DNA of 57,450 nt from a virus: the IMG/VR virus record IMGVR_UViG_3300035182_002025, positions 1 to 57,450 of that record; one strand, given 5' to 3'. This document shows positions 7,317 through 15,311 of this stretch, piece after piece (the first letter of the stretch is position 1; every line of letters begins with the position of its first letter). Position numbers and translations under genes: made by a program. The notes beneath the pieces are model-generated. The model worked only from the letters and a program-made list of their open reading frames with translations, made no database searches and had not been told where the DNA came from.

Positions 7317-8792
7317 ATGTCAAAAAAGCTTACTACTGAAGAGTTTATACTTCGCGCTAGAGCCATTCACGGCGATAGGTACGATTTCTCTAAAACGAAA
7401 TACGGCAGTGCGCATGAACAGGTAACCGTTACCTGCAAGGTTCACGGGGATATTCAAACTAGGCCTGCCAATTTTTTATCCGGGAAAGGGTGCAGACATT
7501 GCGGCCGCGTCATTGCGGCTGAATCACAGGCCAATACTACCGCCGGTTTTATTGAAGTGGCAAAATCAAAACATGGGGATAGGTACGACTACAGTAGGAC
7601 CGACTATAAAGGGGCCACACGAAAAGTCGTTATAGGGTGCGTTGCCCATGGGTACTTTTTACAGACCCCGCAGAACCATTTGCAAAACAATGGGTGTAAA
7701 CAGTGTGGGTTAGAGGCTCGGGCTTTGACTAGGATGATGACAAATGAAGAGTTTATCCGGAGGGCTAAAATTATCCACGGGGATAGGTATTCGTATTCTC
7801 GAGTTGAATACCAAGGCGTTTTTAAAAAAGTAGAGATTCTGTGCCAGGACCACGGATATTTTTCGCAAACGCCAGATAGACATCTGGCTGGGTGCGGTTG
7901 TTCTGGGTGTGCGGCTGTAGGACCATCTTTGCCAGAACTTGAACTTCTGGATTTTGTAAGAACACTGGATCCGGATGTGGAAGGCTCTAACCGCTCAGTT
8001 ATAGGAAATCTTGAGCTGGATATTTTCTCAGCCAAGCATCGAATTGCAGTAGAATTTCACGGACTATATTACCACTCTGACAAATTCAGACCGGCTAACT
8101 ACCACCTGGATAAGCTAAAATTGTGCCAAACCGAAGGCATAGACCTCATTCAGGTATTTGAAGACGAATGGGCAGATCCAATTAAGCGCAGGATAGTGGA
8201 GTCGATAATCCAGTCTCGTTTTTGGCGGTATTCCAACAGGATAGCTGCCAGAAAAACGGAAAAACGCAAGGTAAGCGCCAAAGAAGCCAGGGCTTTCCTC
8301 ACCGACAACCATATCCAGGGGTTTACCCCCGCAGACCACTACGACGGGCTATACTCCAAAGGGGAGCTGGTAAGCCTTATGCTAATGTCAAAGCCTAGAG
8401 CGGCCATAACCAAAGCCAAATCGAAGTATGATCTCGAGTTGGTAAGATTTGCTTCTAAGCTCAATACGCAAGTGCAAGGAGGATTTACCAAACTATTGAA
8501 GCCCTACCAGGATAGAAGCATAGTTACGTACTGTGATCGCCGAGTATTCAACGCAAAAGGGTACGAGAAGTGCGGCTTTGTTAAAATGCGTAATAATGCG
8601 CCAGAGTATTACTACACAAAAGGAGGCAAACGTTTTTCAAGGTATGGGTTTCAGCGTAGTAAGTTGGCAAGTAAACTTAAAGAGTTCGATCCGGCATTAA
8701 CCGAGCGAGAGAACATGCTATATAACGGGTATCACCGTATATACGGATGTGGAACGACTACCTTTGCCCTAAATGGACAAAATGCCTCTTAG
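7317..8792 (+). CDS. Second EDxHD/Vsr-like homing-type endonuclease, 491 aa
   Basis: It shares its whole architecture with the preceding gene: three zinc-binding repeats (IHGDRYDFS, CKVHG, GCRHC and equivalents), nuclease core E233/D235, EFHGLYYHSD and YHLDK, then the C-terminal HIQG/YCDRR/IYGCG domain. It starts 5 bp after the first gene's stop and has no SD, so it may depend on translational coupling. The two proteins are clearly divergent, so this is an old duplication or a separate invasion of the same site rather than an assembly repeat. Base composition is somewhat AT-richer than the flanking genes. Confidence 0.85.
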   Translation: MSKKLTTEEFILRARAIHGDRYDFSKTKYGSAHEQVTVTCKVHGDIQTRPANFLSGKGCRHCGRVIAAESQANTTAGFIEVAKSKHGDRYDYSRTDYKGATRKVVIGCVAHGYFLQTPQNHLQNNGCKQCGLEARALTRMMTNEEFIRRAKIIHGDRYSYSRVEYQGVFKKVEILCQDHGYFSQTPDRHLAGCGCSGCAAVGPSLPELELLDFVRTLDPDVEGSNRSVIGNLELDIFSAKHRIAVEFHGLYYHSDKFRPANYHLDKLKLCQTEGIDLIQVFEDEWADPIKRRIVESIIQSRFWRYSNRIAARKTEKRKVSAKEARAFLTDNHIQGFTPADHYDGLYSKGELVSLMLMSKPRAAITKAKSKYDLELVRFASKLNTQVQGGFTKLLKPYQDRSIVTYCDRRVFNAKGYEKCGFVKMRNNAPEYYYTKGGKRFSRYGFQRSKLASKLKEFDPALTERENMLYNGYHRIYGCGTTTFALNGQNAS

Positions 8793-8830
8793 CGTGATAT
8801 ATGCTATGCCTTAACCGAGGTGTAGCATAT
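8774..8830 (+). promoter_or_regulatory. Possible promoter with start-codon hairpin
   Basis: A -35-like TGGACA (8774-8779) is followed 18 nt later by TATATG. An 8-bp perfect inverted repeat, ATATGCTA (8799-8806) with TAGCATAT (8823-8830), places the start-codon region of the next gene in its 3' arm and the SD GAGGTG in the loop. It is a weaker version of the arrangements at 1609-1669 and 5733-5793. Confidence 0.4.
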
Positions 8831-9074
8831 GGCCGTTATTCCAAAACCCCCTAAAAATAAAGTTCAGAGTGTTACCGTCACTTACGACGCGCTACTACAG
8901 CGCGCCCGAGGCGGCCCTGAAGAAGCGTACCCAACTTACATTTTTGGAGCGGATAGAAAAACTTTTTGGAATACCTTCCAGGGAGGAGGGACATATGACA
9001 AGCCTGTGGTAGTTAACCCCGATGGAACGACTACCCATCTCCCTGATCCTGACCTTGTATCCCAGAATCCATGA
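8829..9074 (+). CDS. Hypothetical phage protein, 81 aa
   Basis: SD GAGGTG precedes the ATG, and the stop overlaps the next start (ATGA). It is a small soluble protein with a Gly/Pro-rich C-terminal half and no recognised motif. It is the first gene after the endonuclease insertion and probably the original neighbour of terL. Confidence 0.65.
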   Translation: MAVIPKPPKNKVQSVTVTYDALLQRARGGPEEAYPTYIFGADRKTFWNTFQGGGTYDKPVVVNPDGTTTHLPDPDLVSQNP

Positions 9075-9364
9075 GAAAAACCATAACTTTTACCGCCCAC
9101 ATACATTTACCAGACGACTGCAAGTATTTCGACGACGGCACCGTAGTGCCAGCGCTTAGAGAGGCCTTCGGGGTCATGATGGCCAGAGGTCTGATGGATC
9201 AGTCGTATAACCCCGCGCCGCATCTACCTTTCGAGCCTACGTCAGACGGCAGCGTATCGAGGTACAACGACGGCAACTTTGACGTGTCTGAGTTGACAGG
9301 ATTCACAGGCACGGTCGACAACGCCATCCCTATTCGCATCGCCATAACCGCTATTGCAGGGTGA
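9071..9364 (+). CDS. Hypothetical phage protein, 97 aa
   Basis: The start is coupled to the previous gene by an ATGA overlap, and its end overlaps the next GTG start. The sequence alternates beta-like stretches (TITFTAHIHL; IPIRIAITAI) with loops and has no known motif. The tight overlaps support real translation. Confidence 0.65.
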   Translation: MRKTITFTAHIHLPDDCKYFDDGTVVPALREAFGVMMARGLMDQSYNPAPHLPFEPTSDGSVSRYNDGNFDVSELTGFTGTVDNAIPIRIAITAIAG

Positions 9365-9642
9365 AGCCGTTGACCGTACTTTGGCAGATAAATCTGGAGC
9401 ACCAAGATACTTCGGAAGAAAACATACGGAATTTAGTAGCCAGGATATTCGAAGAATTCAAGAAAACCCACTATTGCCGCCCTAGGCGGATACTGCTGGC
9501 CGCCAACGGTCCAGGAGCGGTAGTCGGGGAAGCTTTGATAGCCAGGGGATTACCGGTTCGAATTGTCAGCCCGTCAGAGTGGCGACAGTTGGTGGACCCG
9601 CTTATTGACGGCCCATCGCAACACGGCGAAACCTGTTTGTAA
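9361..9642 (+). CDS. Hypothetical phage protein, 93 aa
   Basis: A GTG start overlaps the previous stop. The middle (RRILLAANGPGAVVGEALIARGLPVRIV) looks like one strand-helix-strand unit of an alpha/beta fold, resembling the second half of RNase H-like or Rossmann folds. It is too short for a full enzyme and lacks visible catalytic acids. Function unknown. Confidence 0.6.
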   Translation: MKPLTVLWQINLEHQDTSEENIRNLVARIFEEFKKTHYCRPRRILLAANGPGAVVGEALIARGLPVRIVSPSEWRQLVDPLIDGPSQHGETCL

Positions 9643-9663
9643 TTTAATTTTAGGAGGAGAACA

Positions 9664-10107
9664 ATGTCAGAATTTATTAACCCGAAAGACCCCGTGGTAG
9701 AAAAGACCCCGGAAGCCTGGACATCCGAGCAAGAGATGTTGGCCAAGGACGCCTTGGTGGTGCTCAAGCGGCATTACAAGGACTACAAGTGGGGGATCGA
9801 GTTTTCAGAGAACGTAGGCAACAGCCTGGGCGTAATGATCATCCGATTATTGGATGTCCCGACTGACACATGCTACGTTATCAACCCCAAAGATATCGAT
9901 CGGGATAGGTTGACGGTAGTGATGCGCGCCGGCGGCGAGATGTTGGAGGCTTTGGGTTTACGAGTGGGCCGCGCCCGCGGTGACGATGTTCGCGGATTGA
10001 AACGCACCCCTGCAGGATTAATCGTGCCAGATTTTGACGCAGTGCCCGTTAATAACCCTGGGTACGCTAAAATTAAACTCGACTTCATGAAGCTTAAAAA
10101 TGGCTAA
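9664..10107 (+). CDS. Hypothetical protein upstream of the portal, 147 aa
   Basis: SD AGGAGGAG precedes the ATG. It is a soluble mixed alpha/beta protein with no recognised domain. Its last codons overlap the start of an HNH endonuclease gene, which separates it from the portal gene. Confidence 0.7.
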   Translation: MSEFINPKDPVVEKTPEAWTSEQEMLAKDALVVLKRHYKDYKWGIEFSENVGNSLGVMIIRLLDVPTDTCYVINPKDIDRDRLTVVMRAGGEMLEALGLRVGRARGDDVRGLKRTPAGLIVPDFDAVPVNNPGYAKIKLDFMKLKNG

Positions 10108-10645
10108 TAGAGTTAAACTTCCAAGCAAAGAATACTTAGACGCATGCCTATCGTACAACAAAGATACGGGGGAGCTAATATGGCGGCAGCGCCCGGTAGA
10201 ACATTTTAAAAGCTATTTTGCCAGCAGGTGTTTTAACGGGCAATACGCTGGAACTGTAGCGGGATACCCTAATTGGAAAGGGCATATAACTATTTTCTTA
10301 GGTAAAAAGGCGTACTACGCCCATCGAATTATATGGAAGATGGTTACTGGAGAAGATCCTGTGGATGAAATAGACCACATAGACGGTGTAAAAAGCGATA
10401 ATAGCCTAAAAAATCTTAGGCAGGCCACAGGGGCCCAAAACCAGCGAAACCGTACAAAATATAAGTCTAACTCTACCGGATTTAAGGGGGTTAGCTTAGA
10501 CAGGGCTAAGGATAAATACGTGGCTCAGATATCAGTAGACGGTAAAAATATGCATATAGGGTATTTCGATAGCCCAGAGAAGGCATATGCCGCGTATTGC
10601 GAAAAGGCAAGAGTACTACACGGTGCTTTTGCTAACGTGAAATAA
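10100..10645 (+). CDS. HNH homing endonuclease with AP2 DNA-binding domain, 181 aa
   Basis: The central HNH motif reads YAHRIIWKM...VDEIDHIDGVKSDNSLKNLRQAT.AQNQRN. It is followed by an AP2-like domain (GFKGVSLDRAKDKYVAQI, IGYFDSPEKAYAAYCEKA). This combination is typical of free-standing phage HNH endonucleases. The gene starts inside the last codons of the preceding gene and ends 27 bp before the portal start, so it is wedged between two functional genes. It has no clear SD and probably relies on coupling. Confidence 0.92.
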   Translation: MANRVKLPSKEYLDACLSYNKDTGELIWRQRPVEHFKSYFASRCFNGQYAGTVAGYPNWKGHITIFLGKKAYYAHRIIWKMVTGEDPVDEIDHIDGVKSDNSLKNLRQATGAQNQRNRTKYKSNSTGFKGVSLDRAKDKYVAQISVDGKNMHIGYFDSPEKAYAAYCEKARVLHGAFANVK

Positions 10646-10672
10646 CCAAACAAGCTGAACAGGTAAAACGCT

Positions 10673-13078
10673 ATGGCGCTAAAAGACCCAATGTACCCCC
10701 AACCTTCCCTAGCTGGGGGCGAATATAAACCGTCCGGTGTCGGCGGAGCGCCTATCGTAAACTCCGTTGATACCGTCGGTCAGGGCACGCAATTAGAGGC
10801 TAAACCGGCGTCTGCGGTTGGGATAGGAGCGGCCAATACGGACTGGCTTAGTATGGCCAGGAATGCCTATGATTCCTCCGAGAATTGGCTGCAAGTTAAT
10901 CAGCGCGCTATATGGGCCAGAAACTTTGCCCACTATCGCTCTGAGCATGCGCCCGACTCACCTATCTTGGCGGACGTCAATCGCCACCGACCTAAGCACT
11001 TTTGGCCGCGTACCAGAACGCTGGTGCGCACCATTCAAGCCGCGGCGGCCTCGGCCTATTTCTCCAGCTCCGACGTCGTTGTCGTAGAGGCAGAAGATCA
11101 GGACGACAAACTGCAAAATTCTGCCGCCAAGCTGATGAAAGAGCTTTTGAACTATAGGCTAAGCAAGACTGTGCCCTGGTACAAAATTGTACTGGGCGGG
11201 GTGGCCGAGGCGGCCGTTTTAGGCACCGTGGCCTCGCACCAATCCTGGGAGTACAAAGAGGTCGAAGAAGTAGTCGGCCATGAGTACGACGAATTTACCG
11301 GCCGCACCTACGAGCTGTACAAAACGGTTGTCACGTTGGACAAGCCCAGAGTGCGGATAGTGCCAGCGGAAAACATCCGCATGTCCCCAGCGGCCGATTG
11401 GCTCGACCCGGCTAACTCTACCCCCTACTTAATCGAGCTTCTGCCGATGTACCTCGGCGAAGTTATGGACAAGATCCGCTCTGGAAAAGATTCCAAGAGC
11501 GGAGAGCCTTCTTGGCGCGATATCGGCGAATCCATGTTGATATCAGCCGGAAATCGAGACAACCTCGATACGACCCGCAGGGCCCGATCCGGCGCTAGAC
11601 GATTAGACCCCAAGTCGAACATGATGGAGTCCGTCGACGAATTTCGCGTTATATGGATCCACAGAAACATTATTAGGCACGACGGGGTCGACTGGCTGTA
11701 TTACACCGCCGGTACGTCGGTCATGTTGTCGGAGCCCGTTAGGCTGGACAACATCATCCCCTGGGCAGAGGGCAAGCGCGATTACGTACTGGGCCAGCTC
11801 GAGGTAGAAACAGATCGCCCCTATCCGTCAGGCCCGGTAGAGCTCATCTCCGGCATGCAAAAAGCCGTCAACGAGTTAAAAAACCAACGCTACGAAAACG
11901 TCAGACAAGTGCTGAACCGCCGGTACCTATACCGCGCCGGCAATCAGGTAGATGTCAGGGCGCTGTCGCGTAATGTCCCCGGCGGATTGGTAGGTATCAG
12001 CGCGCCCGGAGATTTGGGAAGCCACGTCAAGGCGCTGGACACCCCAGACGTAACAGGCTCGGCATATCAGGAGGAAGACCGCATCAATCTGGCCATGGAC
12101 GACCTTTCAGGATCGACCACGGGCGCCACGGTCCAGGCCAACCGCAAATTGAACGAAACCGTAGGCGGCATGAACCTGATGAGCGAGTCCGCCAATCAGG
12201 TACGGGAGATGGAGCTTAGGACGTTTACAGAGTCTTGGATGGAGCCCGTTCTGACGCAACTGGTGCAGTTGGAGGCGTATTACGAATCCGACGCTGTCGC
12301 ACTGACTGTCGCCTCCAAAAAAGCCGGGATCCGTAAGATTCTGAAGGATTTTTTCAACTACAGGTTCGCGGTATCGGTTAACGTCGGTATGGGCGCCGTC
12401 AGCCCTACGCAGCGCATGCAAAAATTAATCGGCGCGGTATCTACCGTGCTGCAGACCGTTCCTGGCGCTGACATAGCGGCGGAAGGCGAAGAGATCGCGC
12501 AAGAGATCATGTCCACGGCAGGATACGACAACGGATCCAGGTTTTTCAACTTTGCCAGGGCCAAACAAGTTCAAGCCAAGTTGGAGCAAGAAGGCGATCC
12601 GAAAGTGCAATTGGCCCGCGAGCAAATGCAAGCCAAAGCGCAAACGGAACAGACAAAACTGGAGATCGAAAACGGCAAACTGCAATTGTCGCAAGCAAAA
12701 TTGGAGCAAGACAACCAAAAACTCCAAGCGCAGTACCTGGAAATGCAGGCCAAAATAGCCCTTATGGAAGCGCAAACGGTGAACACCAAGGCCATGGCAG
12801 TCAACGCCAACGTCACTGCGGTGTACGAGGCCAGCCAAGCCGCGGGTGTGGCGGTGCAGAACGCACACATCGCCCCTATTACGGACGGCATCTTGCGTAG
12901 CGCAGGTTTTGAAGACAAGGACGGGGGTACAGTAGTGCCTGAAATCCCACCGGAAGCGCTGGCCGCCCCTACCGTTGAAACGGCCCCTGAAAACCCTCAC
13001 CCTAACTTTCCACCTAGACCTCAATCCGCGAATACAGGTATACTTAAAGGGATTGAGACACCACAACTAGGAGGATAG
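10673..13078 (+). CDS. Portal protein, 801 aa
   Basis: A large protein of the P22/N4-type portal family. An N-terminal head-attachment part contains HYRSEHAPDSP and a WPRTRTLVRTI segment, followed by a wing/stem region with RIVPAENIR and EFRVIWIHR. Around residues 630-710 a long Gln/Glu/Lys/Ala coiled coil (KLEIENGKLQLSQAKLEQD) resembles the portal barrel. The dodecameric portal forms the DNA entry channel and docks terminase and tail. The gene is followed within 2 bp by a tiny coupled gene. The neighbourhood (terL, scaffold, capsid) supports the call. Confidence 0.88.
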   Translation: MALKDPMYPQPSLAGGEYKPSGVGGAPIVNSVDTVGQGTQLEAKPASAVGIGAANTDWLSMARNAYDSSENWLQVNQRAIWARNFAHYRSEHAPDSPILADVNRHRPKHFWPRTRTLVRTIQAAAASAYFSSSDVVVVEAEDQDDKLQNSAAKLMKELLNYRLSKTVPWYKIVLGGVAEAAVLGTVASHQSWEYKEVEEVVGHEYDEFTGRTYELYKTVVTLDKPRVRIVPAENIRMSPAADWLDPANSTPYLIELLPMYLGEVMDKIRSGKDSKSGEPSWRDIGESMLISAGNRDNLDTTRRARSGARRLDPKSNMMESVDEFRVIWIHRNIIRHDGVDWLYYTAGTSVMLSEPVRLDNIIPWAEGKRDYVLGQLEVETDRPYPSGPVELISGMQKAVNELKNQRYENVRQVLNRRYLYRAGNQVDVRALSRNVPGGLVGISAPGDLGSHVKALDTPDVTGSAYQEEDRINLAMDDLSGSTTGATVQANRKLNETVGGMNLMSESANQVREMELRTFTESWMEPVLTQLVQLEAYYESDAVALTVASKKAGIRKILKDFFNYRFAVSVNVGMGAVSPTQRMQKLIGAVSTVLQTVPGADIAAEGEEIAQEIMSTAGYDNGSRFFNFARAKQVQAKLEQEGDPKVQLAREQMQAKAQTEQTKLEIENGKLQLSQAKLEQDNQKLQAQYLEMQAKIALMEAQTVNTKAMAVNANVTAVYEASQAAGVAVQNAHIAPITDGILRSAGFEDKDGGTVVPEIPPEALAAPTVETAPENPHPNFPPRPQSANTGILKGIETPQLGG

Positions 13079-13079
13079 T

Positions 13080-13190
13080 GTGACTAAAGACGAAGAAAAA
13101 ACGGCCGAGGCGCTATTGGCGTCAATAGTGGCCGCCGCGCCCTGGGACGGTCCTGATGTAGAAGAGCAAGCTGAGGTGTCCGATGACTGA
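13080..13190 (+). CDS. Small acidic protein, 36 aa
   Basis: A GTG start at 13080 has SD AGGAGG at 13069-13074. The ORF ends at 13190 and overlaps the next gene's start by 8 bp. The product is acidic (TKDEEKTAEALLASIV...DVEEQAEVSDD). Placement, SD and overlap make translation plausible, but no function is known. Confidence 0.5.
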   Translation: MTKDEEKTAEALLASIVAAAPWDGPDVEEQAEVSDD

Positions 13191-13485
13191 TACAGCCAAC
13201 ATATACGCCGCGGATCCGCAAATGAAGGCCGTAGCGCTTGGCCTGGACGCCCAGCACTTTATCGAGCACACCTCTTTGGGCCGGCATTTAATCGACAGAG
13301 CGCACGCCTGCCGAGTCGAGGCTTTGGAGGGACTCGCCACAGTGAACCCGGCAGACCTGATGGCCATAAGAACGCTACAGAACAAAGCCCTAATACCGGA
13401 TTTGTTCTTGCAGTGGCTGGATGAGGCGATAGCCGACGGCATTGCCACAGAGGAAACGATTCGACTGTCAGAGCAGTTCGAATAA
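13183..13485 (+). CDS. Hypothetical protein, 100 aa
   Basis: It starts within the end of the preceding small gene and its SD (GAGGTG) lies in that gene. Mostly helical, acidic, soluble; no recognised motif. Position between portal and scaffold suggests a head-assembly or accessory role. Confidence 0.65.
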   Translation: MTDTANIYAADPQMKAVALGLDAQHFIEHTSLGRHLIDRAHACRVEALEGLATVNPADLMAIRTLQNKALIPDLFLQWLDEAIADGIATEETIRLSEQFE

Positions 13486-13505
13486 TCAAATTTTTGGGGG
13501 AGAGT

Positions 13506-13751
13506 ATGACAAAAATGCGCGCTAAAATGCGTTTGGTAGAGATATCACGCAGCCAAACAACGATAAGTGAAGGCCTTATGTTCAGGGTGGTACCCTTGGA
13601 TCAAAGCTATCCGCCAGACGGATCGGACGAAAATAACAGCTTTGCCAAGTGGACACCCTCCGCGGAGCTGAAAATGGTAATTACCAACCCAGAACTTGTC
13701 GGAACCTTCACCATTGGCGAGGAATATTACCTAGACTTCACCAAAGCTTAG
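13506..13751 (+). CDS. Small conserved-type phage protein, 81 aa
   Basis: The start at 13506 follows SD GGGGAG. The pattern KMRLVEIS, then F.V.PLD, FAKWTPSAELKM.I.NPEL, and a final GEEYYLDFT resembles a small beta-rich protein common in tailed phages near the capsid genes, whose function I do not know. It precedes the HU-like gene. Confidence 0.7.
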   Translation: MTKMRAKMRLVEISRSQTTISEGLMFRVVPLDQSYPPDGSDENNSFAKWTPSAELKMVITNPELVGTFTIGEEYYLDFTKA

Positions 13752-13779
13752 TTTTACACAACAGAGAGGAGACATCTCA

Positions 13780-14052
13780 ATGACTAAATCGGACCTGATA
13801 ACGGCCCTATCTGATAGAACCCAAATCACCAAAAAGGATACCGAGCTTTTTCTGGGATCCTTAGCTGATATTGGCGCCAAGGAATTGAAAAGTTCAGGCG
13901 AGTTTTCCCTGCCGGGTTTTGGTAAACTCGAAGTGGTAGAGCGCGCAGCTAGAGTGGGAAGAAATCCCCGCACAGGCGAAAGTGTCAGTATCCCTGCCAC
14001 TCAAAACTTGAAATTCAAGATCACGAAGGTTCTGAAAGATAGTATTAATTGA
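13780..14052 (+). CDS. HU/IHF-family DNA-binding protein, 90 aa
   Basis: Full HU length. It shows the N-terminal helix start (MTKSDLITALSDR), the GFGKLEVVERAARVGRNP core, and the DNA-arm signature GRNPRTGE, followed by IPATQNLKFK. HU proteins bend and compact DNA as dimers. A phage copy inside the head module might help condense genome DNA or regulate late genes. It has a good SD (AGAGGAG) and an intrinsic terminator directly downstream, so its transcript level may differ from that of the capsid genes. Confidence 0.93.
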   Translation: MTKSDLITALSDRTQITKKDTELFLGSLADIGAKELKSSGEFSLPGFGKLEVVERAARVGRNPRTGESVSIPATQNLKFKITKVLKDSIN

Positions 14053-14075
14053 TTTTTTCAGCCTTGTGAAAACCG

Positions 14076-14111
14076 AAACCTCGTGCTCAAGTATTTGACA
14101 CGGGGTTTTTT
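14076..14111 (+). terminator. Intrinsic terminator after the HU-like gene
   Basis: AAACCTCGTG pairs with CACGGGGTTT, and an inner TCAA/TTGA pair sits around a GTAT loop. The stem ends in six Ts. It lies 23 bp downstream of the HU stop and upstream of the scaffold gene. Confidence 0.8.
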
Positions 14112-14115
14112 ATTT

Positions 14116-14131
14116 GCTATTGAACAATAGC
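14116..14131 (+). promoter_or_regulatory. 16-bp palindrome in the scaffold leader
   Basis: GCTATTG and CAATAGC form a perfect 7-bp inverted repeat around AA. The core TGCTATTGA sits 17 nt after a TTGACA, but that TTGACA is part of the terminator stem. It may be an operator or a -10 region; the evidence is weak. Confidence 0.35.
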
Positions 14132-14141
14132 ATCATGCTAC

Positions 14142-14153
14142 CGCCGAGAGGCG
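14142..14153 (+). promoter_or_regulatory. GNRA-capped hairpin before the scaffold gene
   Basis: CGCC-GAGA-GGCG, a 4-bp stem closed by a GAGA tetraloop, 28 nt before the scaffold ATG. It is one of a series of similar hairpins in late-gene leaders. Confidence 0.55.
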
Positions 14154-14180
14154 ATATAGAATCCATAGTAGGAACTCCAC

Positions 14181-15215
14181 ATGGCAAAGATTACAGATTC
14201 AATGAAAGACGGCGAGACAGCGGCACCGGCTTTCGATAAACCGAAACCCGATTACGAAAAAGACCCCAACAACCAAGCGCGCAAACGTGCTGCTAAACGG
14301 TCTGGTAATCGCAACGCCGGTAAACCCGTAGACGCGATGGAAGATGCGGCACCGGAAGTAGAAGCTGTAGCACCCGAAGCACCCGAAGCTGCACCAGAAG
14401 GCGGTATCGTAAAAGAAGCGGAAGTAGAATTGGCCGAGGCCAAAACTGAAGAAGCCTCCGAAAACGAAACCCCTGCTGAAGAAACAGCCGAAACTCCTGC
14501 TGAAGAAACAGCCGAAACCCCCGCAGAAGAAACTCCTGCTCCCGCTGAAGAAGCGCCAGCAGAAGAATCCTCCGAAGCCCCAGGCGAGTACCAAGCGCCA
14601 GAAGGCGAATCGCACGGCGATCTGGTCAATAAGTACCATGAAGCTATCGCGTACGGTGACGTGGCGCAGGCAAATGAGCTGTACAAACAGCTTCAAGAGC
14701 ACCGGTACCATGAAAACAAACACCGCGGAGTGGCAGACGCCGCCAGCGAAGCCGAAGCCAGAGAACATCTGGCCGTGGCTAAAGCCTTGGCCGCTAAGCA
14801 CCCAGAGTTGAACGAAGACGGCTTGGCGGCAGACAAAGTGCTGGCCCTGGCCGAGATTTACCGAAATAATGGTGAAAAGCCGGCTGCTGCTTTGAAACAG
14901 GCCGTTGCGGACTTGTACCCAGAAAACCCCGTTGGCAATCTTGAAGCTGAAGTTCCGCCAGCAGAGCCCGAAGCAGCGGCAGAGGTACCGTCCTCGCCTG
15001 CAGAAGAGCCTGCCGCGGAAGCCCCAGAAGCAGCGTCGGAAGAGACAGCCGCCGCCAACGAACCTATTCCAGGCATGGAAGAGCGTAACCTCAGAAAACG
15101 CGCAATCGCAGAAGTTCCTTCTGCATCTGCCCGCAATGAGCCGGCTCCACCACCTGAAAAACCAACTCGTTCCAGCGCTATCGAGAAGATGAAAGCTGCA
15201 CGGGGTCAAAAGTAG
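14181..15215 (+). CDS. Capsid scaffold protein, 344 aa
   Basis: A highly acidic Glu/Ala/Pro-rich protein directly upstream of the major capsid gene, the standard place for a scaffold. Residues about 95-130 are short imperfect repeats (EETAETPA). A central helical region (about 145-250) and a basic C-terminal tail (SSAIEKMKAARGQK) follow; scaffolds usually contact the capsid protein through such a basic tail. It would direct procapsid assembly and then leave. Sequence is low-complexity, so the call rests on composition and position. Confidence 0.8.
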   Translation: MAKITDSMKDGETAAPAFDKPKPDYEKDPNNQARKRAAKRSGNRNAGKPVDAMEDAAPEVEAVAPEAPEAAPEGGIVKEAEVELAEAKTEEASENETPAEETAETPAEETAETPAEETPAPAEEAPAEESSEAPGEYQAPEGESHGDLVNKYHEAIAYGDVAQANELYKQLQEHRYHENKHRGVADAASEAEAREHLAVAKALAAKHPELNEDGLAADKVLALAEIYRNNGEKPAAALKQAVADLYPENPVGNLEAEVPPAEPEAAAEVPSSPAEEPAAEAPEAASEETAAANEPIPGMEERNLRKRAIAEVPSASARNEPAPPPEKPTRSSAIEKMKAARGQK

Positions 15216-15257
15216 TACCCAACCAGGGTCGGCCAGTGTCGACTCATGTAGTTAAAC

Positions 15258-15292
15258 CCGCCGTGAGGCGGAACTAAACTCGCCGTGAGGCG
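15258..15292 (+). promoter_or_regulatory. Tandem GNRA-capped hairpins before the capsid gene
   Basis: CCGCC-GTGA-GGCGG (15258-15271) and CGCC-GTGA-GGCG (15281-15292) are near-copies, each preceded by TAAAC. They lie 20-54 nt before the capsid ATG with no T-run, so they are probably mRNA structures rather than terminators. Confidence 0.65.
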
Positions 15293-15311
15293 TTATAGAA
15301 GGTGATTAAAT

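Noticed and set aside
12425-13066. A 213-codon open frame antisense to the portal C-terminus
   Set aside because: It mirrors the Gln/Glu/Ala coiled coil, has no SD, and runs against the operon.
14095-14123. TTGACA-N17-TATTGA as a promoter for the scaffold gene
   Set aside because: The TTGACA is one arm of the intrinsic terminator stem and the -10 match is only three of six, so I list only the palindrome.
14199-15209. A 336-codon open frame antisense to the scaffold gene
   Set aside because: It is the shadow of a Glu/Ala-rich repetitive gene, has Phe/Cys-rich nonsense composition and no ribosome site.
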